This document shows, one piece after another, positions 62,068 to 64,000 of a stretch of DNA of 64,000 nt. The translations under genes were made by a program, and so were the position numbers. The stretch is taken from assembly GCF_013359595.1 (NCBI RefSeq), contig NZ_JABFMP010000004.1, forward strand, positions 1 through 64,000, given 5' to 3'. How positions within the stretch are numbered: position 1 is the stretch's first letter; every line of letters begins with the position of its first letter. Below the pieces are notes generated by a model. The model ran no database searches and had not been told where the DNA came from. It saw only the letters and a program-made list of their open reading frames with translations. Source of the DNA: Pseudomonas sp. C1C7. GTDB taxonomy: Bacteria; Pseudomonadota; Gammaproteobacteria; Pseudomonadales; Pseudomonadaceae.

Positions 62068-64000
62068 GTGAAGAGCGTGCTCTATCCCGCCGTCGCGCTG
62101 ATGAACCGCTTGAGCTTCGGCATGAAGTTCAGCCTGATCAGTATTCTGTTCCTGGTGCCGATGCTGGTGACCAACTTCTATCTGGTCCGTGATTCCTATC
62201 GCGAATTCCAGGGCACCCGCATCGAACTGCAGAGCCTCGATCTGTTGGGTCGCAGCGTGGAGCTACGGCGCGATCTGGAGACCTTGAACAACCTGGTGCA
62301 GATCAACGTCGCCCTCGGTCAGTCGGCCAAGGCGGGCAATCTCGAATCGCAGGTCAGTACGCTGGAACAGGGTATTTTGACGCGCATGCAAGCGTTGACG
62401 GCGATGACCACCGATCCGGAGCAGATCGCGGTATTCGACGGCAAGCGCGATGAAATGATCGCGGCGTTCAAGGCGCAGCAAGCGGAAAAATCCCTGCAAA
62501 GCAAAAGCGCCCTGACCGGAAAATTGCTCGGCAGCGCGCAGATCTTCAGTCAGATCATCGCCAGTCAGGCGGGCCTCAGCCGCGACAATCAAAGCGACAT
62601 GCGTCAGCTCAGCGAACTCGCCACCACCGTGACGCCACGCATTACCCAGATGCTGGGTGAAGGTCGGGCCATCGGTTCTTCTTCCCTGGGCCAAGGGTTT
62701 CTCAATTCCGCGTCGAGCACTCGATTCGATGAACTGTTGGCGCAGATCGAAAAGCTCCAGGGCGAGTACAGCCTGAAGCTGCAGGACACCCTGGCTTCCA
62801 GCAAGGCCGCGCGGGACACCCTGAGCGTCCTGGCCGACAGCAGCAAGGCTTCGTTGAAAAAGGCCAGTGAGCTGTTCGAAGAGAAAGTGGTGATGGCCGA
62901 CACCCTGGATACGCCGTGGCAGGGCTTTTACGATCAGGTCACCGGGTTGATGGATCAGACCTACCAGCTGAACGATGCCACCCTGAAATTTCTCGACATC
63001 CAGCTGCAGCAGCGCCTGGAGCAGAATCGCACCCACATGATCCTGCAGGCGGTGGCGCTGTCGGTGGTGTTTGTGCTGATTTTCTACCTGTACGGTGGCT
63101 TCTACGCCTCGACCCGCACCACCCTCAAGCGCCTTGGCGGGGTGATGGACAAGGTGGCGGCTGGCGACATGACAGTCACTTTCAGTGCTCACAGCAAGGA
63201 TGAGCTGGGCGAATTGGGTGAGGTGTTCAATGGCACCGTGAAAAAAATCCATGACCTGATCGAGCGCGTGGGGCACACCGTCGGCGAGGTCGAGCGCCAG
63301 GCTGGGCAGGTGGAGAATGTTTCGGCGCAGAGCAACCAGGCCGTGGCCGGGCAGCGCACGCAGATCGAGCAGGTTGCCACAGCGATGAACCAGATGTCCG
63401 CCACCTCGCTTGAGGTGGCGCGCAGTGCCGCCGCGGCGGTCAGCAGCGCCCATAGCGTCAATGACGAAACCATCAGCGGCCGTGGCCTGGTGCAGTCCCA
63501 GCAGGGCAGCATCGCCGCGCTGGCCAGCGAGATCGATCAATCGGTGCTGGTGATCAATCAACTGGCCAGCGACAGCCAGTCCATCAGCCGTGTGCTGGAA
63601 GTAATCAAGAGCATCGCCGAACAGACCAACCTGCTGGCGCTAAACGCGGCGATCGAAGCGGCGCGGGCCGGGGAGCAGGGGCGTGGTTTCGCCGTGGTGG
63701 CGGACGAGGTGCGGACCCTGGCCAAGCGCACCCAGCAATCGACCGAAGAAATCGAACAGATGATCGCCAGGCTTCACGGCGGTGTCGGCGCCGCCGTGAA
63801 GGCCATGGGCATCAGTCATGAAATGGCCAATGGCACCGTGGGGCAGTCGGAAAAGGTCCAGCAGGCCCTGGAAAACATCCTCGGCGCGGTGGGCATGATT
63901 GTCGATCAGAACCAGCAGATCGCCGCGGCCGTGGAGCAGCAGACCGCTGTGGCCCACGACATCGACCAGAACATCGTCGAGATCAACCGCGCCGGCGAGC
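62068..64000 (+). CDS. Methyl-accepting chemotaxis protein (3' end outside window)
   Basis: The start is GTG with AAGGGAG seven bases ahead, and 644 codons are visible. TM1 lies at about 21-40 ([20 protein letters not shown]). A large all-helical periplasmic sensor region spans about 42-320, longer than a simple four-helix bundle and suggestive of a double-helix-bundle (HBM-like) sensor. TM2 is at about 324-347, and a HAMP domain follows ([21 protein letters not shown]). The signalling tip is at about 517-551 ([37 protein letters not shown]). The ligand is unknown. From memory, a chemotaxis transducer also sits beside ampE in P. aeruginosa. Confidence 0.95.
   Translation, partial: MKSVLYPAVALMNRLSFGMKFSLISILFLVPMLVTNFYLVRDSYREFQGTRIELQSLDLLGRSVELRRDLETLNNLVQINVALGQSAKAGNLESQVSTLEQGILTRMQALTAMTTDPEQIAVFDGKRDEMIAAFKAQQAEKSLQSKSALTGKLLGSAQIFSQIIASQAGLSRDNQSDMRQLSELATTVTPRITQMLGEGRAIGSSSLGQGFLNSASSTRFDELLAQIEKLQGEYSLKLQDTLASSKAARDTLSVLADSSKASLKKASELFEEKVVMADTLDTPWQGFYDQVTGLMDQTYQLNDATLKFLDIQLQQRLEQNRTHMILQAVALSVVFVLIFYLYGGFYASTRTTLKRLGGVMDKVAAGDMTVTFSAHSKDELGELGEVFNGTVKKIHDLIERVGHTVGEVERQAGQVENVSAQSNQAVAGQRTQIEQVATAMNQMSATSLEVARSAAAAVSSAHSVNDETISGRGLVQSQQGSIAALASEIDQSVLVINQLASDSQSISRVLEVIKSIAEQTNLLALNAAIEAARAGEQGRGFAVVADEVRTLAKRTQQSTEEIEQMIARLHGGVGAAVKAMGISHEMANGTVGQSEKVQQALENILGAVGMIVDQNQQIAAAVEQQTAVAHDIDQNIVEINRAGE

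Overview
The window looks like a Pseudomonas chromosome, probably of the P. fluorescens complex. The evidence is GC-rich coding sequence, Pseudomonas-type REP palindromes, a cysteine-free Fur, and a gene order (pnp-rpsO-truB-rbfA-infB-nusA-rimP, tRNA-fMet, tRNA-Leu, secG-tpiA-glmM-folP-ftsH-rlmE-yhbY-greA-carB-carA-dapB-dnaJ-dnaK-grpE-recN-fur-bamE-rnfH-ratA-smpB-lactate genes) that, from memory, matches the conserved block of P. aeruginosa. The species call is inference.

Positions 1 to about 16,280 are an accessory island lying against the 3' end of the tmRNA gene (ssrA, minus strand, 16282-16671). The island-side neighbour of ssrA is a P4-type tyrosine integrase (14838-16094). Inward from it are 943 bases without a convincing gene but with several inverted repeats (one a perfect 17-bp stem), a second tyrosine recombinase with a small overlapping partner gene, and a defence-like cargo. 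The cargo holds a 599-residue protein of unknown function, an Abi-type protein with a HEPN R-x4-H motif, a one-TRD HsdS-like/HsdM-like pair whose methylase motifs are degenerate, and a complete type I restriction-modification operon (hsdR-hsdM-hsdS). That operon ends with a NucS-like nuclease that appears fused to a PUA/EVE-like domain. The far end of the island is outside the window.

Positions 16,700-28,700 carry a small secreted protein, a lactate-utilisation operon (lldP-lutA-lutB-lutC-dld, minus strand) with a divergent FCD/GntR regulator and a clear palindromic operator, then smpB, a sodium-dependent transporter, ratA and rnfH. Positions 28,700-36,600 carry bamE and fur back to back, recN with an SOS box over its -10, and the heat-shock genes grpE-dnaK-dnaJ. 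Consensus sigma-32 promoters lie in front of both grpE and dnaK. dapB follows.

Positions 36,600-58,200 are core housekeeping genes: carA-carB-greA behind an attenuator-like hairpin, rlmE/yhbY back to back, ftsH-folP-glmM-tpiA-secG, two tRNAs, and the translation/transcription operon rimP-nusA-infB-rbfA-truB-rpsO-pnp, closed by a strong terminator and tRNA-Thr(CGT). Positions 58,200-64,000 hold an exported coiled-coil protein with polyserine linkers, a DUF6388-like protein, nadC, ampD-ampE and the first two thirds or more of a methyl-accepting chemotaxis protein cut by the window end.

The most unusual material is in the island: the degenerate methylase pair beside a HEPN protein, the nuclease/EVE-like fusion in the type I operon, the unknown 599-residue protein, and the hairpin-rich stretch between the two recombinases.
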